This document shows positions 26,764 through 35,856 of a stretch of DNA of 50,073 bases, in pieces (position 1 is the first letter of the stretch; each line of letters starts with the position of its first letter). The notes under the pieces are model-generated. The model did no database searches. It saw only the letters and a list, made by a program, of their open reading frames with translations, and was not told the DNA's origin. Where the stretch lies: positions 1 to 50,073 of the forward strand of contig JBMLTO010000108.1 in NCBI GenBank assembly GCA_049239925.1. The letters run 5' to 3'. Made by a program: the position numbers and the translations under genes. This DNA comes from Legionella_A sp049239925. GTDB lineage: Bacteria > Pseudomonadota > Gammaproteobacteria > Legionellales > Legionellaceae.

Positions 26764-27906
26764 TTAGCTTGACTGTTTCGCTTTTAATTTGCGAAGCAAA
26801 AACACCAACGCGATAACTATGGAAATTCCACCTATTGAGTATAAAGGTCTACTCACAAACCAGGCAATCGCTGTTAATGTAATCCAAACACTGAGGCCAG
26901 CAAAAAAAGCAAATAAGCCAGCACCAAAGCTCGCAACACTACCTAAGAAAGGTAAGATATCAGCCAAAATTACAATAGGATTCACTAATAAATAAAACCC
27001 TAGCATCAACAACGTTAACGAACCTAAACGCAATAACCAGGTATTCATCTCTGAATCAGCAATAGCATCGTGAATCATCACTTCAGGAGATTTTATTCCT
27101 GATGCTAGTAATAAGACTGGCTCACCAGCTGGTGGCAAATAAGCATCAACGGTATGCTCTACTTGTCGTCCAATGACACTGACATTCTGTGGATATACAG
27201 CACTAACAGTAATTCGCATATCACCCAAAACCGGCGTTTGAGAATTTTCACCAACATAAAGGGTATTACCAACGACTGTGACGGTCCCATCGACTGTTTC
27301 TTGGAGCTTATCAGCATTATCTTTGTTGAGTTTAATTGATTTACTCTCTTTAATGTCTTTAATTAAACTTTCTGGCAAATAAAACGCCCCTATGTTCACG
27401 GTCTCCGCATACTGCTTTTCAGATGTAATCGGCATACTGCTTGGATTTTTATGTCCTTCTGGATTTTTAAACTGACTACTATCTATAAGCTCTTCTGACC
27501 ATACTTGTTCATAAGTATATTTTGTCGTTTTTTTCTCAGAACCGCCAACTTGTGATTCTTTTTTGGTTTCTTTATGCTCCTGCCATTGATACATTTCCAC
27601 TAAACGATGAAGGCTAATTGCATTCAGCGAAAGATCGATATCTGAATCCTCAAGAGTATCGGGAGTTACGGCCATACCATTAAAGTACACCACCTTTCCA
27701 TTGTTTTGATCACTGACAGGAGAGTTTGGTACACTCACTAAGTTTTTTTGGGTTTGCTCCAACGATAGTAACGTATGAATACTATTTTGCTCATTCCAGA
27801 ATAAAAGAACAATTGCACCGATTAAAAAAGCCAATCCGACAAATAGGCCAACCATTGCATCTTTTAATCGACTAAACCATGAGGTGACACTAACTTCCTC
27901 AACCAT
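26764..27906 (-). CDS. TMEM43-family membrane protein
   Basis: A 380-residue homologue of TMEM43/LUMA (DUF1625), a family known from the eukaryotic ER and inner nuclear membrane and scattered in bacteria. The N-terminus has a helix (AMVGLFVGLAFLIGAIVLLF), then the family motif FWNEQNS. A ~240-residue extracytoplasmic domain includes VSVPNSPVSDQNNGKVVYFN, HRLVEMYQWQEH and YEQVWSE. Three or four hydrophobic helices follow from residue ~285 and the tail is basic. Length and topology are normal for the family. A clear ribosome site (AGGAGAG) precedes the start. The bacterial role is unknown. Confidence 0.88.
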   Translation of the reverse strand: MVEEVSVTSWFSRLKDAMVGLFVGLAFLIGAIVLLFWNEQNSIHTLLSLEQTQKNLVSVPNSPVSDQNNGKVVYFNGMAVTPDTLEDSDIDLSLNAISLHRLVEMYQWQEHKETKKESQVGGSEKKTTKYTYEQVWSEELIDSSQFKNPEGHKNPSSMPITSEKQYAETVNIGAFYLPESLIKDIKESKSIKLNKDNADKLQETVDGTVTVVGNTLYVGENSQTPVLGDMRITVSAVYPQNVSVIGRQVEHTVDAYLPPAGEPVLLLASGIKSPEVMIHDAIADSEMNTWLLRLGSLTLLMLGFYLLVNPIVILADILPFLGSVASFGAGLFAFFAGLSVWITLTAIAWFVSRPLYSIGGISIVIALVFLLRKLKAKQSS

Positions 27907-28114
27907 AATGCGCTCTCCTTAATTGTTGATCACCAATGTTATTATAGTTAGTCTTAAGAATTTTGCTCAATCAAACTATTTTTGGTCAAAAACAAACCCT
28001 ATCTTGCCATCAAGTTGCGTTGGTTTAGCCAACCTTCCGCAACTGAATTTTGAATGATGGGTTAAGGCTAGAAAATAATATCGTCAGAATATTATCCCTA
28101 TCGCTAAAAGCTAT

Positions 28115-29152
28115 CTATCGTGATTTCACTTGCGATAATACTTGCTCTAATTTAGCAATCACAGCATCAACAGTAATCAGTGCCATGGTATCAGTGCCAT
28201 GGGCGTGCGTCCCCCATACATTATTTTCGGCAGTTTTACCTAGAATGGTCTCACGCGCTTGCGAATAGAAATCAACCGCCAAATGTCTATAAATATAAGG
28301 ACCAGAAACGTCAGAACTAGTGACGGCATGCAAGGCAACAACCGGTGTTGATACAGCACTAGCCATATGAGCGGGCCCAGTATCAGGACATATCAATAAG
28401 TCGGCGCTATCAATCATGGCTAATAATTGTTTAGGACGAGTTTTCCCTACCAGATTGAGCACCTCAACCTCGTTGACAATATGGTTAGCCAACGATTTAT
28501 CAAATTCTCCCGGGCCACCAACGAGGATCACTTGAGCTTGCCATCGCTGTTGTAAGTATCGGATAACAGCAATATATCGCTCGATTAGCCAACTTCTCTC
28601 CGGCTTGCTTGCAGCTGGATTGACAAGAATAATTGGTTTTTTACGGTCTAAGGGTAAATGTTGTTTTGCCCAATCATAATCATCATCAGATATAGGCAAA
28701 TCCCATGAAATGACTCGATGATTAATACCTAATGTTTCCGCAAACTTCATGAATCCATCTAAGGTATGATCATTTCCCGGAGGAATGGTTTCTTTTACAA
28801 ACCAACCATGCCCATCCTTAGCACGTAAACGGTCATAGCCAATCTTACGTTTGGCACGAATCAATGGGTACAATAGGTTAGCTCGAAAACTTGCTTGCGT
28901 AGCCAATAAAACGTCAAAATGTCTAGAGCTCATTGTTCTAGCGAAATGCCAATAATCCGCTAAACCACTTGGCTTATCAATCAATATAAACTCTATGTCA
29001 GACATACCCTCCACCAAGGCGTAAGCTGGCTGGGCAATAATCCACGTTAGACGTGCTTGCGGATAATTAGCTTGCAAGGTTCTAATTAAAGGAACCAGCA
29101 TTAATACATCACCTAATGCTGATAACCTAACAATGCATATTGATTTAATCAT
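28115..29152 (-). CDS. GT9 glycosyltransferase (ADP-heptose:LPS heptosyltransferase-like)
   Basis: A 345-residue glycosyltransferase family 9 enzyme that adds a heptose or related sugar to the lipopolysaccharide core at the cytosolic face of the inner membrane. The start KSICIVRLSALGDVLMLVPL, the middle VNPAASKPERSW and the nucleotide-sugar site CPDTGPAHMASAVSTPVVAL are classic. The ATG at 29152 matches the family N-terminus; the upstream extension in the same frame is the overlapping zinc-finger gene. Which core heptose it transfers cannot be told from sequence alone. Confidence 0.88.
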   Translation of the reverse strand: MIKSICIVRLSALGDVLMLVPLIRTLQANYPQARLTWIIAQPAYALVEGMSDIEFILIDKPSGLADYWHFARTMSSRHFDVLLATQASFRANLLYPLIRAKRKIGYDRLRAKDGHGWFVKETIPPGNDHTLDGFMKFAETLGINHRVISWDLPISDDDYDWAKQHLPLDRKKPIILVNPAASKPERSWLIERYIAVIRYLQQRWQAQVILVGGPGEFDKSLANHIVNEVEVLNLVGKTRPKQLLAMIDSADLLICPDTGPAHMASAVSTPVVALHAVTSSDVSGPYIYRHLAVDFYSQARETILGKTAENNVWGTHAHGTDTMALITVDAVIAKLEQVLSQVKSR

Positions 29153-29339
29153 TTTGTAATATAAAGTGCGATCCACAGTAAGGACAAGTCGCTTTACCAC
29201 TCGTTTCTATGGGTAAATAGACCTTCGGATGAGCATTCCATAACGCCATGCTATCGGTAGGACAGCTCAAAGGCAGTTGATGATAATGAACCTGATAACT
29301 TTTTTCGGCACATGCCGGCTGGCTTTGAAATTCTGACAC
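29145..29339 (-). CDS. CHCC-type zinc-finger protein
   Basis: A 64-residue protein of the zf-CHCC family (related to the NDUFS6 accessory subunit of complex I). The ligands are Cys26, His37, Cys52 and Cys55, within LSCPTDSMALWNAHPKVYLP and ATCPYCGSHF. The stop overlaps the start of the GT9 gene by eight bases, an association I recall from several beta- and gammaproteobacteria. Its exact role is not known. Confidence 0.82.
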   Translation of the reverse strand: MSEFQSQPACAEKSYQVHYHQLPLSCPTDSMALWNAHPKVYLPIETSGKATCPYCGSHFILQND

Positions 29340-29412
29340 GCTACTATCCTCCCATAAATATAATCACATCTATTCGTTAATATACTCAGTTACTCATGAG
29401 TTTGCAGATAAA

Positions 29413-30348
29413 CTAGGCTGAATTATCTACGATTTTCTTCACTATATCCATGAGGTTATCACTAACAGATGGATTTTTTGGATCAAGAATTACCGCATTT
29501 GGCCAACGTCGTAACCAAGTAATCTGACGCTTAGCTAATTGTCTAGTAGCTGCAATCGCCTTAGCGCACATCGTATTATAATCATAACAATTATTTAAAT
29601 ACTCAAGTACTTGGCGATAACCAACGGTGCGCATTGATAAGCTAGTGCCGTTTAACTGCCATTGCTCGACAAGTTGCTCAACCTCTCCTAAAAAACCTTG
29701 CTCTAACATTTGCTGAAAACGCAATTCTATACGTTGATGCAACCATACTCGGTCATTGGGCATTAATATAATGTTAATATACGAAGCAGTATTTAAAGCT
29801 ACAGGTGAAGTCAAACATTGTGACAAGGGCTTTCCACTTAAATGAAATACTTCTAGCGCCCGTTGAATACGTTGCTTATCATGCGGATGAATACGTGCAG
29901 CGGCGATAGGATCAACCCGCGCTAACTCCTGATGCATAAACTCCCAACCATATTGTTGGGCGCTATGCAATAATTCGCTACGTAGTTGCTCATTAGCACT
30001 GGGTAATGATGATAATCCATGTTGCAATGCTCGAAAATACATCATAGTTCCGCCAACTAATAAAGGGTAGTTCCCTCGTTCAGTGATAGATTGGCAATGA
30101 GTGCTTACATCGCTACAAAAATGAGCAGCAGAATAATTTTGGTTAGGATCGCGAATGTCTATTAGATGATGAGGGGCTGTCTTCAAAATCAATTTGTCAG
30201 GTTTTGCTGTACCAATATTCATCTCTCGATAAACCATTGCAGAATCAACACTAACAATCTCCAGTGGAAAATGTTGCACCAAACCACAGGCAAGCGATGT
30301 TTTTCCAGAAGCAGTTGGCCCCATTAAACAGATGATTGGTTTAGGCAT
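29413..30348 (-). CDS. miaA: tRNA dimethylallyltransferase MiaA
   Basis: Transfers a dimethylallyl group to A37 of tRNAs reading UNN codons. The 311-residue product has the P-loop GPTASGKTSLA at residues 10-20, VSVDSAMVYREMNIGTAKP, HHLIDIRDPNQNYSAA, LLVGGTMMYFRAL and the C-terminal TRQLAKRQITWLRRW. It overlaps the mutL stop by eight bases, giving the tsaE-amiB-mutL-miaA order of gammaproteobacteria. The hfq gene that usually follows is absent; the next gene is the zinc-finger protein. Confidence 0.95.
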   Translation of the reverse strand: MPKPIICLMGPTASGKTSLACGLVQHFPLEIVSVDSAMVYREMNIGTAKPDKLILKTAPHHLIDIRDPNQNYSAAHFCSDVSTHCQSITERGNYPLLVGGTMMYFRALQHGLSSLPSANEQLRSELLHSAQQYGWEFMHQELARVDPIAAARIHPHDKQRIQRALEVFHLSGKPLSQCLTSPVALNTASYINIILMPNDRVWLHQRIELRFQQMLEQGFLGEVEQLVEQWQLNGTSLSMRTVGYRQVLEYLNNCYDYNTMCAKAIAATRQLAKRQITWLRRWPNAVILDPKNPSVSDNLMDIVKKIVDNSA

Positions 30349-31969
30349 CGAATAATAACCTGCAGTTAGTAATCGTTAGCGAAACACACCACCGCTTTTC
30401 AATACCCTTATCGATTATCTCATGCTGGATATATTGTTGGATGGCCCCTCGCTCATCGACTGTTAAATTATTTGCATCTACCGCTAAACTAGCGCAGAGC
30501 AGAACTAATAAATCGGAGAGCGAGTTTTGCCTTTTTTGCAACAATGCGTCAAAAAATAAACTGATATCCAAATAAGGTAAGTCAACGGGTACTGAGCGCA
30601 CGACTAAAACGTCTTCGCTAAGAAAAGCAAAGTCAATGCCTAATTGATTGAGTGACTCCTGGTGCTGCTCTAATAAAGCATGACTTGACCGATCAATAAC
30701 CTGCCTAACAGGCACTAATAATGATCGACTAGCTAGAGGAAACACCGCGCTAGACAATGCTTGCTCAGCCATATCCTGCTGAAGTCGAGCTATATCAACC
30801 ATAAAACGTTGTCCATGCAATGAAATTAAAGCAAAATGAGGATTAAGGCTTAACCATCGCTGTTCTGAACTATAGGCATTTTTGTCTATAGGATTAAATA
30901 TGCTCTTAGGAGCTTCATTCACATAATATTTATCCTGGCCATGAGGCGCTATAGGCATTATCGGTGCGGCCTGCTCCTGTCCAAGAGATTGAATAATTTC
31001 AGTTACCATTAAATCATGAATTAACCTCGGCTGCTGAAAACGTACCTCATGCTTCGTTGGATGGACGTTCACATCAACCTGTTCGCTAGGCAATGTAATA
31101 TATAATAAACAAGCAGGGAATCGGCCTGGGTATAAAAATCCCTCATAAGCCTGCTTAATAGCATGATTAAGTAATTTATCTTTGACCATTCGCCGATTAA
31201 TATAGAGCCATTGCTTATCGTTTTGGCTACGTTGATAGTTTAAACCACTGATCCATCCATGGATACGAATGCCAGCACACTCAGTATCTAGATAAAGCGC
31301 CTGCTCAATAAATGATTTCCCCAATAGTTTGCTGATACGAGTCAATTTACTTTTTTCACAATCAACTGGCTTTAAGGTTAAATATAGCTTGTTATTATGT
31401 TTTACAGTCAATCCGATATGAGGTGCACTGAGTGCAAAACGCCTAACTACCTGTTCAATAGCACGAAACTCTTGCTGCTCACTCTTTAGGAATTTCTTCC
31501 GAACAGGAGCATTAAAGAATAGGTCCTTTACTTCAATTGTGGTACCTATATTATGGGCACAAGGCGAAATCGTTACTTCGCCATTATTACTTTCAATCTT
31601 CATAGCATGGGGTTGGTCGGCAGGCCTTGAACTTAGCGATAAACGCGCAACAGAAGCGATACTCGCTAGCGCCTCTCCACGAAAGCCCATACTATTAATA
31701 GCATATAAATCATCTAGCTGTTGAATTTTACTAGTAGCATGAGCAGCTAATGCTAATCGCAAATCATCAGCAATAATACCGCAACCATTATCACTGATTC
31801 GAATCAAATTGATGCCGCCGTAGTCTATATCGATATGAATACTAGTAGCCATTGCATCGAACGAGTTTTCTAACAATTCCTTAATAACTGAGGCTGGCCG
31901 CTCAATGACTTCTCCAGCAGCAATTTGATTGGCAACTAACGACGATAATTGATGAATTCTTATTGTCAT
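30341..31969 (-). CDS. mutL: DNA mismatch repair protein MutL
   Basis: GHKL-ATPase that links MutS recognition to MutH/UvrD in methyl-directed repair. The 542-residue protein opens MTIRIHQLSSLVANQIAAGE, with VIKELLENSFDA, SDNGCGI and MGFRGEALASIASVARL, then the transducer domain up to VDVNVHPTKHEVRF. The C-terminal dimerisation domain (ISLHGQRFMVDIARLQQ on) lacks the DQHAxxE endonuclease motif, as expected where MutH nicks. Slightly shorter than E. coli MutL because of a compact linker. Overlaps amiB by four bases. Confidence 0.95.
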   Translation of the reverse strand: MTIRIHQLSSLVANQIAAGEVIERPASVIKELLENSFDAMATSIHIDIDYGGINLIRISDNGCGIIADDLRLALAAHATSKIQQLDDLYAINSMGFRGEALASIASVARLSLSSRPADQPHAMKIESNNGEVTISPCAHNIGTTIEVKDLFFNAPVRKKFLKSEQQEFRAIEQVVRRFALSAPHIGLTVKHNNKLYLTLKPVDCEKSKLTRISKLLGKSFIEQALYLDTECAGIRIHGWISGLNYQRSQNDKQWLYINRRMVKDKLLNHAIKQAYEGFLYPGRFPACLLYITLPSEQVDVNVHPTKHEVRFQQPRLIHDLMVTEIIQSLGQEQAAPIMPIAPHGQDKYYVNEAPKSIFNPIDKNAYSSEQRWLSLNPHFALISLHGQRFMVDIARLQQDMAEQALSSAVFPLASRSLLVPVRQVIDRSSHALLEQHQESLNQLGIDFAFLSEDVLVVRSVPVDLPYLDISLFFDALLQKRQNSLSDLLVLLCASLAVDANNLTVDERGAIQQYIQHEIIDKGIEKRWCVSLTITNCRLLFDA

Positions 31970-33342
31970 GATTCAGGTATATGTAATGTTTGTCCAATTT
32001 TCACTGACTCATTCGATAATTGATTGAGCTTTTTTAATTGAGCCAATGTAACATGGTATCGAGCTGCAATCAGGCTTAACGATTGACCTCTAGTCACCAC
32101 ATGTATTTTGGATGTGGATGATGGCTGCAGATTTATTGCCTGCGCAGGATGATCACCAAAGTAACGCTGAAGACCTTTAACAATAGCTTGTGCCATTTTC
32201 ATTTGGTAAGAAGGATCGATCAGGTTTTTTTCTTCATGAGGATTCGAAATAAAACCAGTTTCTATCAGAATGGACGGAATATCTGGAGATTTTAATACCA
32301 CAAAACGCGCTTGTTCAACCTTAGCATTATGAAGCTTGGTCATATTATCCAAATACTCTAGAACTCTCGATCCCATTTGCAAACTAGCATTGATAGTTGC
32401 CGTTTGAGATAAATCAAGCAATACGGTTCTAATCACACCGTTTTGATCATCTAAACCAGCAAGATTGACGCCACCCAATTCAGAGTTATTTTCTTTTTCA
32501 GCAAGCCAATGTGCCGCCTCACTTGTTGCACCACGAGGTGATAAAGCGAATACAGACGCACCACTAGAATGCTCATTAATAAACGCATCAGCATGAATGG
32601 AAATAAAAATATCAGCACTATGTTTACGGGCAATCCTCAGGCGCTCTCTTAATCCAACGTAATAATCACCTTTTCGAGTTAACACAGCGCGCATACCAGG
32701 CTGACGCTCAATTAACTGCTTTAATTTTAAAGCAATCGCAAGGGTAATATTCTTCTCAACATTTCGATTAGCACCAATAGCACCGGGATCTTTACCACCG
32801 TGCCCTGGATCTAAAACAATAACAATATTTCGATTTCTATTGAGAAAACGCTGTACGGTAGTTTGTGTTGTCGAACTGGGTTGATGTAACCCTTGAGTCA
32901 TAGATTTCTTCGGATTAGTAGTCGGCTTAGATGTTATTTCGTTAACTGGTGTTAGTGTTTTTTCAGCCGTAAACTCTATATACAACCCACTCGCAGATGG
33001 GGTCGTATTGAAAAGAACAGGTTGATTCATGTCAAAAACTAAGCGCAAATTGTTGGGCGTTGGATACCCACTACGAATATGAGCAATGAATCCCCCATCG
33101 AGTGGTATGGCATTATTTTTCATACGGTACGTTGTATTGGGAAAATCAACAACAATACGCTCAGGCTTGATCAATCGAAATAATTTAGGAGTACACGGAT
33201 CGCTACACGATAAAATCACCAGCGTTTTTCCTGGCTCATTACGGACTTGTATCGATTGTAAAGTTACTGCGTGCGCAAAAGAACATAGGATGAAGAAGCC
33301 ACAGAGAAAAAAACCGTTAGCTATCCTACATAATATATTCAT
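31966..33342 (-). CDS. amiB: N-acetylmuramoyl-L-alanine amidase AmiB-like (AMIN + Amidase_3 + LysM)
   Basis: Periplasmic zinc amidase that cleaves the stem peptide from MurNAc to split daughter-cell peptidoglycan. The 458-residue protein has a signal peptide (RIANGFFLCGFFILCSFAHA), an AMIN domain to ~residue 125 and an Amidase_3 domain (~170-390). Zinc ligands lie in VLDPGHGGKDPGAIG, the Glu after RNVEK, and ISIHADA; the catalytic Glu is in SILIETGFISN. A C-terminal LysM (VVTRGQSLSLIAARYHVTLA) binds peptidoglycan. Start overlaps the tsaE stop (ATGA). FtsEX, encoded at 8.6-10.1 kb, activates such amidases through EnvC-type proteins. Confidence 0.95.
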   Translation of the reverse strand: MNILCRIANGFFLCGFFILCSFAHAVTLQSIQVRNEPGKTLVILSCSDPCTPKLFRLIKPERIVVDFPNTTYRMKNNAIPLDGGFIAHIRSGYPTPNNLRLVFDMNQPVLFNTTPSASGLYIEFTAEKTLTPVNEITSKPTTNPKKSMTQGLHQPSSTTQTTVQRFLNRNRNIVIVLDPGHGGKDPGAIGANRNVEKNITLAIALKLKQLIERQPGMRAVLTRKGDYYVGLRERLRIARKHSADIFISIHADAFINEHSSGASVFALSPRGATSEAAHWLAEKENNSELGGVNLAGLDDQNGVIRTVLLDLSQTATINASLQMGSRVLEYLDNMTKLHNAKVEQARFVVLKSPDIPSILIETGFISNPHEEKNLIDPSYQMKMAQAIVKGLQRYFGDHPAQAINLQPSSTSKIHVVTRGQSLSLIAARYHVTLAQLKKLNQLSNESVKIGQTLHIPES

Positions 33343-33803
33343 TTTTCACCTGTAAGGTATGACAAAATTTTAGCACCTCCAGAACTCAATGCTTTTGCGT
33401 GCAATTCGCGTCCATCACCTTTAATTATCAAATTAAAAGCAAGATCGATCTTATCAAAATAATCATTCGCTCGTTCTGGCCACTCAATACAACAAATTGC
33501 ATGAGGGGTAAAGTAATCGCGGAAACCCAGATAGTCTAGCTCGCTTGCATCATGAATTCGATAAAGATCAAAATGATGCAGCTGACCTATCGGTAGTGAA
33601 TAACTTTCCACTAATGAAAAAGTAGGGCTTTTTATTGTTACAACGACCCCCATAGCCTTTAGCATGGCGCGAATAAATGTAGTTTTACCGGCTCCAATCT
33701 CTCCAGAAAAGACTACAATCAAAGGAGCACTCATACTATTAGCCAACTGTGCAGCAAGTGTTTCAGTTGCTGCTACATCGACTAATTCTAACACCGCATT
33801 CAT
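33339..33803 (-). CDS. tsaE: tRNA threonylcarbamoyladenosine biosynthesis ATPase TsaE
   Basis: P-loop ATPase that with TsaB, TsaD and TsaC makes the t6A37 modification of ANN-decoding tRNAs. The product (154 residues from the ATG) has Walker A GEIGAGKTTFIRAML, SPTFSLVESY, HHFDLYRI and the family segment ELDYLGFRDYF followed by CCIEWPERANDYF. An in-frame TTG four codons upstream (33815) has GAGG very close; which start is used is uncertain. First gene of tsaE-amiB-mutL-miaA. Confidence 0.93.
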   Translation of the reverse strand: MNAVLELVDVAATETLAAQLANSMSAPLIVVFSGEIGAGKTTFIRAMLKAMGVVVTIKSPTFSLVESYSLPIGQLHHFDLYRIHDASELDYLGFRDYFTPHAICCIEWPERANDYFDKIDLAFNLIIKGDGRELHAKALSSGGAKILSYLTGEK

Positions 33804-34007
33804 ATATCTATTCAAAGCCTCGTTTTATAATACCTGCATCGACTTCATTATTATCGTGTATAATTTTAGAGTTGGTCTACAAATTAGCACCTACCAACAG
33901 AAAAAATGATGAACTCATTACTGTCACAAGACTATATTAAAGAACATCGACCTCAATTTTATTCTCTAACTGGCAAGCTGTTCTATAGCCCTGATAGTCC
34001 ACAAGGA

Positions 34008-34403
34008 TTACTTCACTAATTTCAATGAGGGTTTTCCTCGTCCGTTTTGTTTCTCGGTATTCGATGGTGACGGCGGCAAATCATTTTCATCGATAGCAAA
34101 TTCAATACCTTCACCATTTTCCTTGGCATATAACGCAAGCACAGCATGCATACCAACTAAAATCTGTGTAGCAACACCTGAGAAACGGGCAGTAAATAAA
34201 ATTTTATCGTTTTCTAAATGCAACCCCCGCGTAGCGTTTGGTGAAATATTAAGAACAATACGTCCTGAATTTATATATTCTTCAGGAACGCTAACCCCTG
34301 CCACTTCAGCATTAACCAGTAAGTACGGCGTCAGATTATTATCAACAATCCAATCATAATAAGCCCTTATTAAATAAGGTTTTTTTGAAGTCATATTTGT
34401 CAT
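34008..34403 (-). CDS. sspB: ClpXP adaptor SspB
   Basis: Adaptor that hands ssrA-tagged proteins to ClpXP. The 131-residue product has SKKPYLIRAYYDWIVDNNLT, the beta-sheet tag-binding domain (GRIVLNISPNATRGLHLEND, ARFSGVATQILV), a flexible acidic linker, and the C-terminal ClpX-binding tail RGKPSLKLVK. Its ATG overlaps the sspA stop by one base (TAATG). The petABC-sspAB order is common in this group. Confidence 0.95.
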   Translation of the reverse strand: MTNMTSKKPYLIRAYYDWIVDNNLTPYLLVNAEVAGVSVPEEYINSGRIVLNISPNATRGLHLENDKILFTARFSGVATQILVGMHAVLALYAKENGEGIEFAIDENDLPPSPSNTEKQNGRGKPSLKLVK

Positions 34404-35023
34404 TATGCCACCCTTAATTGTCTCTCAACATCAGATAAACTCGCTTGGAATGACTCACGTTTGAATAGCTTTTGCATGTAAGAGTTGAGTCCTTTACAAT
34501 GCTCCGGTATATCAATACCTAAACGTGGCAAGCGCCATAATAATGGGGCAAGCGCACAATCTAATAAAGAAAACTCATCACTAAGAAAATACGGCTTGTC
34601 AGCAAAGATGGGTTCTAAAGCGGTCAAACTTTCAAGCAAAGATGCACGCGCACTCTCGATATGATGCCCCGCATTGATTAATGCTAGTAACGAGTACCAA
34701 TCTTGATCAATTCTATGCATCATTTTACGGGTTTCAGCCCGAGCAACCGGATAAACAGGTAACAACGGTGGATGAGGAAAACGTTCGTCTAAATATTCCA
34801 TGATAATACGCGATTCATATAATACTAAATCTCGATCAATTAATGTTGGAACAGTACCATAAGGATTTAAAGCCAATAGTTCTTTCGGACAATCACCTTG
34901 CTTTGCGATCAATATGTCGACATTAACGCCTTTTTCAGCTAAAACAATACGTACTTGATGACTATACACATCATCACTATCAGAGTACAAAGACATAATG
35001 GTGCGCTTTGCAATAATAGCCAT
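34403..35023 (-). CDS. sspA: Stringent starvation protein A (GST-fold RNA polymerase-associated)
   Basis: A glutathione-S-transferase-like protein that binds RNA polymerase and alters expression in stationary phase or acid stress. In E. coli it is needed for phage P1 late genes, and in pathogens it often controls virulence. The start at 35023 (AAGGAG upstream) gives 206 residues: IAKRTIMSLYSDSDDVYSHQ, LALNPYGTVPTLIDRDLVLY, ESRIIMEYLDERFPHPPLLP and a helical C-domain FSLLDCALAPLLWRLPRLGI. The frame is open 13 codons upstream without a ribosome site. Confidence 0.93.
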   Translation of the reverse strand: MAIIAKRTIMSLYSDSDDVYSHQVRIVLAEKGVNVDILIAKQGDCPKELLALNPYGTVPTLIDRDLVLYESRIIMEYLDERFPHPPLLPVYPVARAETRKMMHRIDQDWYSLLALINAGHHIESARASLLESLTALEPIFADKPYFLSDEFSLLDCALAPLLWRLPRLGIDIPEHCKGLNSYMQKLFKRESFQASLSDVERQLRVA

Positions 35024-35133
35024 TAACAACTCCTTATTCGTTAAAACAGTTTTTTGTGTCAAAGGTTAATATTTTACCATATGTTAACCGATTATACCGA
35101 AATAGAATAAAATTAAATTATTATGATTATATA

Positions 35134-35856
35134 TCAACCAATATCACGCCAATAGTCCTGCTTGAGCTTATACGTGACCCAGACCAAAATAGTCAAAAAA
35201 ATGAGTACAGTCATAGCAATCTGTTGGCGAACAAAGCGCGCTGGCTCAGCAACATACACTAAAAATGTGATCAAGTCTCGCACAACACTATCAAATTCTT
35301 TTTCGCTCAACTCTCCTGATTCTAAGGTCATCAAACCATTGTGTTCATCCAGATGATGGGTATTGATCACCTGCCCCTGTAATGGTGCTAAGACATTAGG
35401 CATTGCCACATTAACCAGCAATAAATTATTGCTACCAAAAGGTCGCTTACGATCGATATAAAAACTTTTTAAGTAGGTATATAACCAAGAGGGTCCCCGC
35501 TGCCTTGCCGATAATGATAAGTCTGGTGGCGAAGCTCCAAACCATCTGCTAGCTTCATCAGCCAAAACGCTTGTTTCGATAGAATTATTCCGTTGCTCTG
35601 GAGTCAACATGATTTTATCAATCAATGAAGGTGAATGGTTACCTTGTGTTATAAATCCTAAATCAGTCAACATACGATTGTATCGAAGATAATGCAAAGA
35701 ATGGCAGCCCGAACAATAGTTCATAAATAAAATAGCACCACGTTGCAATTGGTCTCGATTATTTAGATCAATTGCAATCGGTAATAACCTGAATTCGGTT
35801 GCATTTAATGCATGAGCTAACAAAAATAAAAAAAAATAGAGCCATACCTTCATCAT
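35134..35856 (-). CDS. petC: Ubiquinol-cytochrome c reductase, cytochrome c1
   Basis: Haem c subunit of the bc1 complex that passes electrons from the Rieske centre to cytochrome c. The 240-residue protein has a signal peptide (VWLYFFLFLLAHALNA), the haem site CSGCHS with LHYLRYNR, the distal Met region LLVNVAMPNVLAPLQG, and a C-terminal anchor helix (AMTVLIFLTILVWVTYKL). It overlaps petB by four bases (ATGA). Confidence 0.95.
   Translation of the reverse strand: MMKVWLYFFLFLLAHALNATEFRLLPIAIDLNNRDQLQRGAILFMNYCSGCHSLHYLRYNRMLTDLGFITQGNHSPSLIDKIMLTPEQRNNSIETSVLADEASRWFGASPPDLSLSARQRGPSWLYTYLKSFYIDRKRPFGSNNLLLVNVAMPNVLAPLQGQVINTHHLDEHNGLMTLESGELSEKEFDSVVRDLITFLVYVAEPARFVRQQIAMTVLIFLTILVWVTYKLKQDYWRDIG

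Noticed and set aside
33906..34019. 37-codon plus-strand ORF (ATGATG start) between tsaE and sspB
   Set aside because: Composition is protein-like, but there is no ribosome site, its end overlaps sspB, and no family is recognised.
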